DNA of 64,000 nucleotides, from assembly GCF_018294505.1 (NCBI RefSeq), contig NC_057800.1, positions 479,818,530 to 479,882,529 on the forward strand, read 5' to 3'. Under the pieces are notes generated by a model. That model searched no databases. It was not told where the DNA came from and saw only the letters and a list, made by a program, of their open reading frames with translations. The DNA is from Triticum aestivum (taxonomy: Eukaryota; Streptophyta; Magnoliopsida; Poales; Poaceae). The first letter of the stretch is position 1, and the number at the start of each line of letters is the position of its first letter. The position numbers were made by a program, and so were the translations under genes. Shown here one piece after another: positions 1-10,785 of the stretch.

Positions 1-1229
1 TATTGATCTACAACATAGATATGCTAATACTACCAGGACTAAGTTCATGATAAATTTAAGTTCAATTAATCATATTACCTAAGAACTCCCACTTAGATAG
101 ACATCCATCTAATCCTCTAAGTGATCACGTGATCCAAATCAACTAAACCATGTCCGATCATCACGTGAGATGGAGTAGTTTCATTCGTGAACATCACTAT
201 GTTGATCATATCTACTATATGATTCACGCTCGACCTTTCGGTCTCCGTGTTCCGAGGCCATATTTGTATATGCTTGGCTCGTCAAGTATAACCTGAGTAT
301 TCCGCATGTGCAACTGTTTTGCACCCGTTGTATTTGAACGTAGAGCCTATCACACCCGATCATCACGTGGTGTCTCAGCACGAAGAACTTTCGCAACGGT
401 GCATACTCAGGGAGAACACTTCTTGATAATTGGTGAGAGATCATCTTACAATGCTACCGTCAATCAAAGCAAGATAAGATGCATAAAAGATAAACATCAC
501 ATGCAATCAATATAAGTGATATGATATGGCCATCATCATCTTGTGCTTGTGATCTCCATCTCCGAAGCACCGTCGTGATCACCATCGTCACCGGCGCGAC
601 ACCTTGATCTCCATCGTAGTATCGTTGTCGTCTCGCCAATCTTATGCTTCCACGACTATCGCTACCGCTTAGTGATAAAGTTAAGCATTACAGCACGATT
701 GCATTGCATACAATAAAGCGACAACCATATGGCTCCTGCCAGTTGCCGATAGCTTGGTTACAAAACATGATCATCTCATACAATAAAATTTAGCATCATG
801 TCTTGACCATATCACATCACAACATGCCCTGCAAAAACAAGTTAGACGTCCTCTACTTTGTTGTTGCAAGTTTTTACGTGGCTGCTACGGGCTTAAGCAA
901 GAACCAGTCTTACCTATGCATCAAAACCACAACGATAGTTTGTCAAGTTGGTGCTATTTTAACCTTCGCAAGGACCGGGCATAGCCACACTCAGTTCAAC
1001 TAAAGTTGGAGAAACTGTCACCCGCAAGCCACCTATGTGCAAAGCACGTCGGGAGAACCGGTCTCGCATAAGCGTACACGTAATGTCGGTCCGGGCCGCT
1101 TCGTCCAACAATACCACCGAACCAAAGTATGACATGCTGGTAAGCAGTATGACTTATATCGCCCATAACTCACTTGTTTTCTACTCATGCATATAACATC
1201 AACACATAAAACCTAGGCTCGGATGCCAC
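1..1229 (-). mobile_element. Angela-like Copia internal leader (5' part of a minus-strand element)
   Basis: On the minus strand this is the untranslated leader that follows the 5' LTR at 1230-3001. Directly after the LTR end comes a degenerate primer-binding site (TGGCATCCGAGCC, about 1216-1228) in the place of the usual iMet-type TGGTATCAGAGC. Bases 1-1191 are the near reverse complement of 3002-4210, where the same leader occurs in a plus-strand relative that continues into gag. The gag of this copy would lie left of the window. Short reading frames here are not conserved between the two copies and look non-coding. Confidence 0.85.
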
Positions 1230-3001
1230 TGTTGGGGAACGTAGTAATTTCAAAAAAAATCCTACGCACATGCAAGATCATGGTGATGCATAGCAACGAG
1301 AGGGGAGAGTGTGATCTACGTACCCTTGTAGACCGAAGCAGAAGCGTTGATGCAATGTAGAGGAAGTAGTCGTACGTCTTCCTGGTCCAACTGATCCAAG
1401 CACCGTTACTCCGGTACCTCCGAGTTCTTGGCACACGTTCAGCTCGATGACGCTCCCCGGGCTCCGACCCAGCAGAGCTTCGGGGAGGAGTTTCGTCAGC
1501 ACGACGGCGTGGTGACGATCTTGATGTTTAACCGTCGCAGGGCTTCGCCTAAGCACCGCTACAATATGAAGGAGTGGAGGAGGGGCACCGCACACGGCTG
1601 TAATATCGTGGAGGGGGGCACCGCACACGGCTAAGGAACGATCACGAAGATCAACTTGTGTCTATGGGGTGCCCCCTGCCCCCGTATATAAAGGAGTGGA
1701 GGAGGGGAGGGCCGGCCCTCTCTTTGGCGCGCCCTAGGGGAGTCCTACTCCCACCGGGAGTAGGATTCCCCCTTTCCTAGTCCAACTAGGAGTCCTTCCA
1801 TGTATTAGGAGTAGGAGACAAGGAAGGGAAGGGAGAAGGGAAGGAAGGAGGGGGCGCAGCCCCTCCCCCTAGTCCAATTCAGACTAGGCCTTGGGGGGGG
1901 CGCGGCCTGCCCTGGGCAGCCCCTCTCTCTTTCCCGTATGGCCCAATAAGGCCCAATACTTCTCCCCCGTATTCCTGTAACTCCCCGGTACTCCGAAAAA
2001 TACCCGAATCACTCGGAACCTTTCCGATGTCCGAATATAGTCGTCCAATATATCAATCTTTACGTCTCGACCATTTAGAGACTCCTCGTCATGTCCCCGA
2101 TCTCACCGGGACTCCGAACTCCTTCGGTACATCAAAACTCATAAACTCATAATATAATTGTCATCGAAACCTTAAGCGTGCGGACCCTACGGTTCGAGAA
2201 CAATGTAGACATGACCGAGACACGTCTCCGGTCAATAACCAATAGCTGGGCCTTGATGCCCATATTGGCTCCTACATATTCTATGAAGATCTTTATCGGT
2301 CAGACCGCATAACAACATACGTTGTTCCCTTTGTCATCGGTATGTTACTTGCCCGAGATTCGATCGTCTGTATCCAATACCTAGTTCAATCTCGTTACCG
2401 GCAAGTCTCTTTACTCGTTCCGTAATACATCATCCCGCAACTAACTCATTAGTTGCAATGCTTGCAAGGCTTAAGTGATGTGCATTACCGAGAGGGCCCA
2501 GAGATACCTCTCCGTCGATCAGAGTGACAAATCCTAATCTCGAAATACGTCAACCCAACATGTACCTTTGGAGACACCTGTAGAGCACCTTTATAATCAC
2601 CCAGTTATGTTGTGACGTTTGGTAGCACACAAAGTGTTCCTCCGGCACACGGGAGTTACATAATCTCATAGTCATAGGAACATGTATAAGTCATGAAGAA
2701 AGCAATAGCAACATACTAAACGATCGGGTGCTAAGCTAATGGAATGGGTCATGTCAATCAGATCATTCACCTAATGATGTGATCCCGTTAATCAAATAAC
2801 AACTCTTTGTTCATGGTTAGGAAACATAACCATCTTTGATTAACGAGCTAGTCAAGTAGAGGCATACTAGTGACATTCTGTTTGTTTATACATGTATTAT
2901 GTTTCCGGTTAATACAATTCTAGCATGAGTAATAAACATTTATCATGATATAAGGAAATAAATAATAACTTTATTATTGCCTCTAGGGCATATTTCCTTC
3001 A
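1230..3001 (-). repeat. 5' LTR of minus-strand Angela/WIS/BARE-like Copia element
   Basis: This 1,772-bp LTR starts on the minus strand with TGAAGGAAATATGCCC at 3001 and ends with CCCCAACA at 1230. The PBS-like sequence lies on the low-coordinate side, so this is the 5' LTR of an element running off the left edge. A minus-strand TATA box lies at about 1684-1692 (TTTATATAC), 455 bp before the LTR end, which matches the spacing in the plus-strand LTR at 8054-9759. Just upstream of that TATA are perfect palindromes at 1707-1720, 1743-1765 and 1776-1790. Family recognition is from memory. Confidence 0.88.
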
Positions 3002-4243
3002 TGCACGAGTAGAACACAAAGAGTTGTGGGCAGTGATCGTCATACTGCTTACCACCAATGTGTTATTTTGATTCGGCGGTATTGTTGGATGAAACAGCCC
3101 AGACCAACCTTACATGACCACGTTCATGAGACCGGTTCCACCGACAGACATGCAACTAGTTTCGCGTGATGGTGGCTGGCGGGTGTCTGTTTCTCCAACT
3201 TTAGTTGAATCGAATTTGACTGCGACCGGTCCTTGCTGAAGCTTAAAACAACAAACTTGATAAATCATCGTTGTGGTTTTGATGCGTAGGTAAGAATGGT
3301 TCTTGCTAGAAGCCCATAGCAGCCATGTAAAACTTGCAACAACAAAGTAGAGGACGTCTAACTTGTTTTTGCAGGGCATGTTGTGATGTGATATGGTCAA
3401 GACATGATGTGATATACGTTATTGTATGAGATGATCATGTTTTGTAAAAGTTACTGGCAAACGGCAGGAGCCTTATGGTTGTCACTTTATTGTATGAAAT
3501 GAAAACGCCATGTAATTGCTTTACTTTATCACTATGCGTTAGTGATAGTTGTAGTAGCAATAGTTGACAAGACGACCACGATGCTACGATGGAGATCAAG
3601 GTGTCAAGCCAGTGACGATGGAGATCATGACGATGCTTTGGATATGGAGATCAAAAGCATAGGATGATGATGGCCATATCATGTCACATATTTTGATTGC
3701 ATGTGATGTTTATCTTTTATGCGTCTTATTTTGCTTAGTACGGTGGTAGCATTATAAGATGATCCCTCACTAAAATTTCAAGGTATAAGTATTCTCCCTG
3801 AGTATGGACCATTACGATAGTTCGTCGTGCTGAGACACCATGTGATGACCGGGTGTGATAAGCTCTACATTCACATATAATGGGTGCAAGACAGTTTTGC
3901 ACATGCGGAATACTCGGGTTAAACTCGACGAGACTAGCATGTACAGACATGGCCTTGGAACACTGGAGACCGAAAGGTCGAACGTGAATCATATAGTAGA
4001 TATGATCAACATAGAGATGTTCACCATTGAAGACTACTCCATCTCACGTGATGATTGGACATGGTTTAGTTGATTTGGATCACGTAATCAGTTAGATGAC
4101 CCGAGGGGTGTCTATCTAAGTGGGAGTTCTTAAGTAATATGATTAATTGAACTTAATTTATCATGAACTTAGTACTGATAGTATTTGCATATCTATGTTG
4201 TAGATCAATAGCTCACGTATAGCTCCCTTGTTTTATTTTTCAT
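3002..4243 (+). other. Angela-like leader, non-coding
   Basis: This is the untranslated region between the missing 5' LTR and the gag start. It is homologous in inverted orientation to 1-1191. I see no convincing gene. The short frames on both strands are shadows of the repeated leader. Confidence 0.8.
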
Positions 4244-5041
4244 ATGTTCCTAGAGAAAACTAAGTTGAAAGATGATAGTAGCAATGATGTAGACTGGGTC
4301 CATGATCTGAGGATTATCCTCATTGCTGCATAGAAGAATTATGTGCTTGATGCACCACTAGGTGACAAACCTATTGCAAGAGCAGATACAGACATTATGA
4401 ATGTTTGACAAGCTCGGTATGATGACTACTTGATAGTTTAGTGCACCATGCTTTACGGGTTAGAACCGGGACGTCAAAAACATTTTGAACGCCACAGAGT
4501 ATATGAGATGTTCCAAGAGTTGAAATTTGTATTTCAGACCCATGCCCGTGTTAAGAGGTATGAGACCTCTGAAAAAGTACTTTGCCTACAAAATGGAGGA
4601 GAATAGCTCAACCAGTGAGCATGTGCTCAGTATGTCTAGATACTACAATTGCTTGAATCAAGTGGGAGTTAATCTTCCAGATAAGATAGTGATTGACAGA
4701 GTTCTCTAGTCACTGTCACCAAGTTATTAGAACTTTGTGATGAACTATAACATGCAAGGGATGACGAAAACGATTCCCAAGCTCTTCGCAATGCCGAAAT
4801 TGGCGAAGGTAGAAATCAAGAAAGAACATCAAGTGTTGATGATTAACAAGACCACTAGTTTCAAGAAAATGGGCAAGGGAAAGAAAGGGAACTTCAAGAA
4901 GAATGGCAAGCAAGTTGTAACTCTCAGGAAGAAGCCCAACGCTGGACCCAAGCCTGAAATCGAGTTCTTCTACTTTAAAGGAAATGGTCACTGGAAGCGG
5001 AATTGCCCAAAAACTTGGCGGATAAGAAGGATGGCAAAGTG
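4244..5041 (+). pseudogene. gag: Degenerate Copia gag with damaged zinc knuckle
   Basis: The frame opens at ATG 4244 (MFLEKTKLKDDSSNDVDWV) and reads as a Copia capsid protein, but in-frame stops appear within 100 codons and the frame changes near 4560. The middle part (MEENSSTSEHVLSMSRYY, about 4590-4650) and the basic tail (KKMGKGKKGNFKKNGKQ, about 4865-4915) are recognisable. The nucleocapsid knuckle near 4965-5010 reads EFFYFKGNGHWKRNC. The two leading cysteines of the C-x2-C-x4-H-x4-C motif are both phenylalanine while the His and last Cys remain. The protein would have packaged element RNA. This copy cannot. Confidence 0.85.
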
Positions 5042-5604
5042 AACAAAGGTTTATTTGATACACATGTTATTGATGTATACTTTACTAGTGTTCATAGTAG
5101 CCCCTAGGTATTTGATACCCGTTCAATTGCTAAGATTTGTAACTCAAAACAAGAGTTGCAAAATGAACAGATACTAGTTAAGGGCGAGGTGATGATGTGT
5201 GTTGGAAGTGATTCCAAGGTTGATAACATCACCATAGCAGACTCCCTTTACCTTCGGGATTAGTGTTGAACCTAAAATAAATGCTATTTGGTGTTTGCAT
5301 TGAGCATGAATATGATTGGATCATGTTTATTGCAATACTGTTATTCATTTAAGTCAAAAAATAATTGTTATTCTGTTTACATGAATAAAACCTTCTATGG
5401 TCATACACTCAATATAAATGGTTTATTGAATCTTGATCATAGTGATACACATATTCATAATATTGATGCCAAAAGATGTAAAGTTGATAATGATAGTGCA
5501 ACATATTTGTGGCACTGCCGTTTAGGTCATATTGGTGTAAAGCGCATGAAGAAACTCCATGCAAATGGACTTTTGGAATCACTTGATTATGAATCATTTG
5601 ATGC
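5042..5604 (+). pseudogene. pol: Copia protease remnant and GAG-pre-integrase domain
   Basis: Bases 5042-5290 hold protease-region residues in broken frames (FDTRSIAKICNSKQELQN near 5107) with several stops, and I could not identify the catalytic Asp-Ser/Thr-Gly. From 5288 a 114-codon open stretch carries the GAG-pre-integrase domain, including the signature LWHCRLGHIGVKRMKKLH at about 5510-5560, which contains the integrase zinc-binding histidines. The C-terminal half of that frame shifts into the integrase core. Confidence 0.8.
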
Positions 5605-6369
5605 TTGCGACCATGCCTCATGGGCAAGATGACTAAGACTCCGTTCTCCAGAACAATGGAGCGAGCCGTTGACTTGTTGGAAATAATACATACCGATGTA
5701 TGCGGTCCGATGAGTGTTGAGGCTCACGGCAGGTATCGTTATTTTCTGACCTTCACGGATGATTTGAGCAGATATGGGTATATCTACTTGATGAAACACA
5801 AGTCTGAAACATTTGAAAAGTTCAAAGAATTTCAGAGTAAAGTGGAGAGTCATCGTAACAAGACAATAAAAATTTGTATGATCTGATTGCGGAGGCAAAT
5901 ATTTGAGTTACGAGTTTGGCCTTCATTTAAAACAACGTGGAATAGTTTCACAACTCACGCCACCTGGAACACCACAGCGTAATGGTGTGTCCGAACGTCG
6001 TAATCGTACTTTATTAGATATGGTGCGATCTATGATGTCTCTTATCGATTTACCACTACAACTGCATTCACGTTAAATAGGGCACCGTCTAAATCCGTTG
6101 AGATGACACCGCATGAACTATGGTTTGGCAACAAACCTAAGCTGTTGTTTCTTCAATTTTCGGGTTGCGATGCTTATGTGAAAAAGTTTCAGCCTGATAA
6201 GCTCGAACCCAAATCAGAGAACTGCGTCTTCATAGGATACCCAAAAGAAACTGTTGGGTACACCTTCTACCACAGATCCGAAGGCAAGATCTTTGTAGGT
6301 AAAAATGGATCCTTTCTAGAGAAGGAGTTTTCTCTTGAAAGAAGTGAGTGGGAGGAAAGTAGAACTTGA
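5605..6369 (+). pseudogene. pol: Copia integrase core and C-terminal region, frameshifted
   Basis: The integrase would join element cDNA to host DNA. The first catalytic Asp lies in IIHTDVCGPM (about 5685-5715). The second is in SDCGGKYLSYEF (about 5883) and the Glu in NGVSERRNRT (about 5975-6005), so the DDE triad is still spelled out. A frameshift near 5878 separates the first Asp from the other two, and another break near 6075 precedes the C-terminal part (MTPHELWFGNKPKL at 6103, VFIGYPKETVGYTFY near 6220). The copy is inactive. Confidence 0.85.
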
Positions 6370-6461
6370 TGAGGTAATTGTACCTTCTCTCGAATTGGAA
6401 AGTACCTCATCACAGAAAACTGTTTTAGTGATGTCTACGCCATCTAGAGAGGAGGCTAAGT

Positions 6462-7250
6462 ATGATGATCATGAAACTTCAGATCAAGTTACTATTGAAC
6501 CTCGTAGGTAGAGCACAATCCGCACCAGAGTGGTATGGTAATCCTATTTTGGAAGTGATGTTACTAGACCATGGCGAAACCACGAACTATGAAGAAGCTA
6601 TGATGAGCCCAGATTCCGATAAATGGCTTGAGACCATGAAATCTGAGATAGGATCCATGTATGAGAACAAAGTGTGGACTTTGGTGGACTTGCCCGATGA
6701 TCGGCAAGCCATTGAGAATAAATGGATCTTCAAGAGGAAGACATACACTAATGGTAGTGTTACTATCTACAAAGCTCGACTTGTCGCAAAATGTTTTTGA
6801 CAAGTTCAAGGTGTTGACTACGGTGAGATTTTCTCACTCGTAGCGATGCTTAAGTATGTCCGAATCATGTTAGCAATTGCCGCATTTTATGATTATGAAA
6901 TCTGGCAAATGGACGTCAAAACAACATTCCTTAATGGATTAGTTAAAGAAGAGTTTTATATGATGCAACCAAAAGGTTTTGTCGATCCTAAAGGTGCTAA
7001 CAAAGTGTTCAAGCTCCAGCGATCCATTTATGGACTGGTGCAAGCATCTCGGAGTTGGAATATACGCTTTGATGAGTTAATCAAAGCATATAGTTTTATA
7101 CAGACTTGCGGTGAAGCTTGTATTTACAAGAAAGTAAGTGGGAGCACTACAACCTTTCTGATAAGTATATGTGAATGACATATTGTTGATCGGAAAAGAT
7201 GTAGAATTTTCTGGAAAGCATAAAGGAGTGTTTGAAAGGTTTTATTTTCA
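6462..7250 (+). pseudogene. pol: Copia reverse transcriptase with YVND in place of YVDD
   Basis: The RT domain begins around 6590 (WLETMKSEIGSMYENKVW) and continues through NKWIFKRKTY and KARLVAK to a stop at about 6798, then a shifted frame from 6846 (IWQMDVKTTFLNG, VFKLQRSIYGLVQASRSWN). The catalytic motif is at 7168-7179 in yet another frame and reads Y-V-N-D, so the first aspartate of the YVDD pair is asparagine. The stop, at least two frameshifts and this catalytic change mean it makes no active polymerase. Confidence 0.88.
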
Positions 7251-7464
7251 AAGGACAACCTCGGTGAAGCTACTTACATGTTGGACATCAAGATCTATAG
7301 AGATAGATCAAGACGTTTGATAAGACTTTCGATGAGTACATACCTTGATAAGATTTTGAAGGAGTTCAAAATGGATCAGTCAAAGAAGGAGTTCTTGCCT
7401 GAATTGTAAGTTATGAAGTTGAGTAAGACTCAAAGCCCGACCACGGCAGAAAAATAGAGAGAGA

Positions 7465-7919
7465 ATGAAAGTCATTCCCTATGCCTCAGCCATAGATTCT
7501 ATAAAGCATGTCAAGCTGTGTACCAGACCAAATGTGTGCCTTGCCATGTGTCTGGCAAGGGGGTATAATAGTGATCCAGGAGTGGATCACTGGACAGCGG
7601 TCAAAATTATCCTTAGTGTAATAAGGATATGTTTCTCGGTTATTGAGGTGACAAAGAGTTCGTCATAAAGGTTTACGTCGATGCAAGCTTTGACACTGAT
7701 CTGGATGATTCCGAGTCTCAATCTGGATACATATTGAAAGTGGGAGCAATTAGCTAGAGTAGCTCCCTACAGAGCATTATAGACATAGAAATTTGCAAAA
7801 TACATACGGATCTAAATGTGGCAGACCTGTTGACTAAACCTCTCTCACAAGCAAAACAAGATCACACCTTAGCACTGTTTGAAGTGTTAATCACATGGCG
7901 ATGTGAACTAGATTATTGA
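7465..7919 (+). pseudogene. pol: Copia RNase H and pol C-terminus, degenerate
   Basis: Residues typical of the end of Copia pol are visible: VIPYASAIDSIKHVKLCTRP (7471 onward), VKVYVDASFDTDLDDSESQS (near 7667-7730) with an RNase H catalytic Asp, and LNVADLLTKPLSQAKQ (near 7810-7860), which normally marks the last tens of residues of the polyprotein. The reading frame is broken between these blocks. Confidence 0.8.
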
Positions 7920-8053
7920 CTCTAGTAAACCCTTTGGGTGTTGGTCACATGGCAATGTGAACTATCGGTGTTATTCACATGACAATGTAAACTATTGGTG
8001 TTAATCTCATGGCGATGTGAACTAGATTATTAACTCTAGTGCAAGTGAGAGAC
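7880..8053 (+). repeat. Short tandem repeats and PPT before the 3' LTR
   Basis: Four diverged copies of a 30-50 bp unit built on TCACATGGCGATGTGAACT lie between the pol end and the LTR. Each contains a CACAT/ATGTG inverted pair. The purine-rich AGTGAGAGAC at about 8044-8053 directly before the LTR is the likely plus-strand primer tract. Confidence 0.7.
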
Positions 8054-9128
8054 TGAAGGAAATATGCCCTAGAGCCAATAATAAAGTTGTTGTTTTATAT
8101 TTTGTTATTCATGATAAATGTTTATTATTCATGCTAGAATTGTATTGACCGGAAACCTTAATACATGTGTGAATACATAGACAAAACACTGAGTCCCTAG
8201 TGAGCCTCTACTTGACTAGCTCGTTGATCAAAGATGGTTAAGGTTGCCTAACCATGGACATAAGTTGTCATTTGATAACGGGATCACATCATTAGGAGAA
8301 TAATGTGATGGACAAGACCCATCCGTTAGCTTAGCATGTTGATCGTTCAGTTATATTGCTATTGCTTTCATATATGTCAAATACATATTCCTTTGACTAT
8401 GAGATCATGCAACTCCCGGATACCGGAGGAATGCCTTCTGTGCTATCACACATCACAACGTAACTGGGTGATTATAAAGATGCTCTATAGGTATCTCCGA
8501 AGGTGTCTTGTTGGGTTGGCATGAATCGAGATTAGGATTTGTCACTCCGAGTATAGGAGAGGTATCTCAGGGCCCTCTCAATAATGCACATCATAAGAAG
8601 CCTTGCAAGCAAAGTGACTAATGAGTTAGTTGCGGGATGATGTATTACGGAACGATTATAGAGACTTGCTGGTAACGAGATTGAACTAGGTATGAAGATA
8701 CCGACGATCGAATCTCGGGCAAGTAACATACCGGTAGACAAAGGGGATTATGTATGTTGTCATAAGGTTTGACCGATAAAGATCTTCGTAGAATATGTAG
8801 GAGCCAATATGGGCATCGAGGTTCCGCTATTGGTTATTAACCAGAGAGGTGTCTGGCTCATATCTACATAGTTCTTGAACCCGTAGGGTCCGCACGCTTA
8901 ATGTTCGTTGATGATATAGTACTATATGAGTTATGTATGTTGGTGACCGAATGTTGTTTGGAGTCCCGGATGAGATCACAGACATGACGAGGAGCTCTGG
9001 AATGGTCCGGAGGTAAATATTGATATATAGGATGATATGGTTCGGCCAAGGGGTGAAGCCCACGGGGCTTTAGGTCGGTGCAAAAGGAGTTTTGCAGTGG
9101 CCAGGGGGGCCAAACGCCGGAGACCCTA

Positions 9129-9237
9129 GCGTCTGGCCCTGGGCCAGACGCCGAGGCCCATGGCATCTGGGCCAGACGCTGAGGCCCATGGCGTCTGGGC
9201 CAGACGCCAAGGACCGTGGCGTCTGGTCCTGGAAGTC
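9129..9237 (+). repeat. Palindromic GC-rich array upstream of the LTR TATA box
   Basis: About four units of a GGCGTCTGG/CCAGACGCC module are joined by short spacers. Unit 9129-9151 has perfect 11-bp arms around one central base, and unit 9190-9208 has perfect 9-bp arms around one base. The array ends about 75 bp before the TATA box at 9311. I did not see it in the related LTR at 1230-3001, which has different palindromes in the matching place. Confidence 0.8.
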
Positions 9238-9310
9238 CGAGAAGGACTCTTCCTTGTGGGCAAAACCGACTTTTAGGAGGCTTTTACTCCAAGTTTCAAC
9301 CCCGGGGCTC

Positions 9311-9322
9311 AATATATAAATA
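9311..9322 (+). promoter_or_regulatory. TATA box of Angela-like LTR
   Basis: AATATATAAATA lies 450 bp from the LTR end and is followed by a purine-rich stretch, the usual position of the Pol II start that defines the R region. Confidence 0.65.
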
Positions 9323-9759
9323 GAGGAGCAGGGATAGCACCTGGAACACAACAAGAATCACCAAGCCGCGTGCCGGCAACCTCGTCCCCTCTAGTTTATC
9401 CGCCGTCATAGTTTCCGTTATGCTTGGCGAAGCCCTGCGGAGATTGTTCTTCACTAACACCGTCACCACGCCGTCGTGCTACCGGAACTCATCTACTACT
9501 TCGCTTGTCTTGCTGGATCAACAAGGCGAGGACATCATCGAGCTGAACGTGTGCTGAGCATGAAGGTGCCATATGTTCCGTACTTGATCGGGATGGATCG
9601 TGAAGGTGTACGACTACATTAACCCCGTTGATAAACGCTTCCGCTTTGCGATCTTCAATGGTATGAAGATGATCTTCCCCTCTCGTTGCTATGCATCTCC
9701 TAGATAGATCTTGCGTCAGCATAGGAATTTTTTTAAATTGCATGCTATGTTTCCCAACA

Positions 9760-10440
9760 GTCAAGAGGGAAAACTGCATGTTGACTAACTTGGTAAATGC
9801 CATGTTAGACACTGTTGGTTTATCTAAGGCCTGATGTGGGGAGGCTCTATTTACTTCGTGTCATGTCCTGAATAGAGTTTCGGACAAGAATAAAGAGAAA
9901 ACCCCTTATGAGGAGTGGATTGGGAGAAAACCATCATTTTCTTATTTGCCCACTTGGGGATGCTTGGCGAAGGTCAATATTCCTATTCCTAGGAAACACA
10001 AACCCACACCAAAGACAATGGATTGTGTCTTTCTAGGTTATGCTCAGCGGAGCATTGCTTATAGATTTTTAGTGGTTAAATCTGAGGTTTATGATATTCA
10101 TGTTGATACTATAATGGAATCTTGTGATGTAACATTTTTTGAGAATATATTTCCTATCAAAGATATACATAGCATCACTAGATTTTCTTCTAAGCTAATT
10201 CCTGAATCTAGTACATTTGATAAGTATTTCGAACAATCACTCGAGGAAGTCCTTGAGAAGGATAACAATGAAGCTCCTGTGAGGAGCAAGAGACAAAGGG
10301 TTGCAAAATCCTTTGGTGATGATTTCATTGTATACCTTGTGGATGACACTCCTAAGTCTATTGTGGAGGCATATGCATCTGCGGATGTAGATGATTGGAA
10401 AGAAGTTGTTCGTAATGAGATGGACTCAATTCTTTCTAAT
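9760..10440 (+). pseudogene. pol: Copia pol fragment (integrase C-terminus to start of RT)
   Basis: The reading starts just after the Angela-like LTR with LTNLVNAMLDTVGLSKA, then EALFTSCHVLNRV and KTPYEEWIGRKPSFSYLP (9895-9950), typical of the integrase C-terminal region. The open stretch 9946-10443 continues with WGCLAKVNIPIPRKHKPTPK and VFLGYAQRSIAYRFLV, a linker with SKRQRVAKSFGDDF, and ends in DWKEVVRNEMDSILSN, the N-terminal edge of Copia RT. It stops abruptly near 10440, where minus-strand gag sequence begins. It has a stop near 9830 and no other pol domains. Confidence 0.85.
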
Positions 10441-10785
10441 TGAATGCTCGGTCCTTGTGTGCTTCTTGTATAGAGCATCCAGTGACCCAAGTATAAATTG
10501 AGTATTTGATTGTTCAAAATGTTTATGTAGTTCAAGATCCATGCAAGTCAACATGAGGCACTGGATTGACTCATAATCATCATTACGAGCAATGAAAGCA
10601 TCTATAACTTCTTGTGGTGCATCCTTTGTTGGTGGATCACCCAGGGGTTGATCCAGCACATACTCCTTCTTAGCACTCCTGAAAACTAATCTCAGGTTTC
10701 GAATCGAATCCGCATAGTTTCCACCATTTGTGTCCAACTTTTCTTTATCTGACATAGGGGCTAAGTTGAAGATATTGTGAGCCAT
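10426..10785 (-). pseudogene. gag: Copia gag N-terminal fragment (UBN2-type), minus strand
   Basis: From ATG at 10785 the frame reads MAHNIFNLAPMSDKEKL, then YADSIRNLRLVFRSAKKEYV and LMLTCMDLELHKHFEQ, the pattern of Copia capsid proteins of the UBN2 type. About 115 residues survive. After ARTEHSI-like residues the sequence runs into the oppositely oriented pol fragment at about 10440, so the last few codons of the open frame are read through the junction. It belongs to the element whose leader and 5' LTR lie at 10786-13252 and 33051-33668. Confidence 0.82.

Larger units (their letters stand above)
3002..9759 (+). mobile_element. Angela-like Copia retrotransposon, plus strand, 5' truncated at 3001
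   Basis: A degenerate Copia element runs leader, gag, protease remnant, integrase, reverse transcriptase, RNase H, then 3' LTR. The 5' LTR and the first 38 bp or so of leader are missing at the junction with the minus-strand LTR ending at 3001. Either the minus-strand element inserted here and the rest lies left of the window, or the end was lost. All coding domains carry stops and frameshifts, so the element is dead. Confidence 0.88.
8054..9759 (+). repeat. 3' LTR of the plus-strand Angela-like element
   Basis: This 1,706-bp LTR starts TGAAGGAAATATGCCC and ends TTTCCCAACA. It is homologous in inverted orientation to 1230-3001. A TATA box (AATATATAAATA) lies at 9311-9322, about 450 bp before the LTR end. 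Between about 9129 and 9237 sits a GC-rich array of palindromic units listed separately. The family is recognised from the conserved LTR start. Confidence 0.88.
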
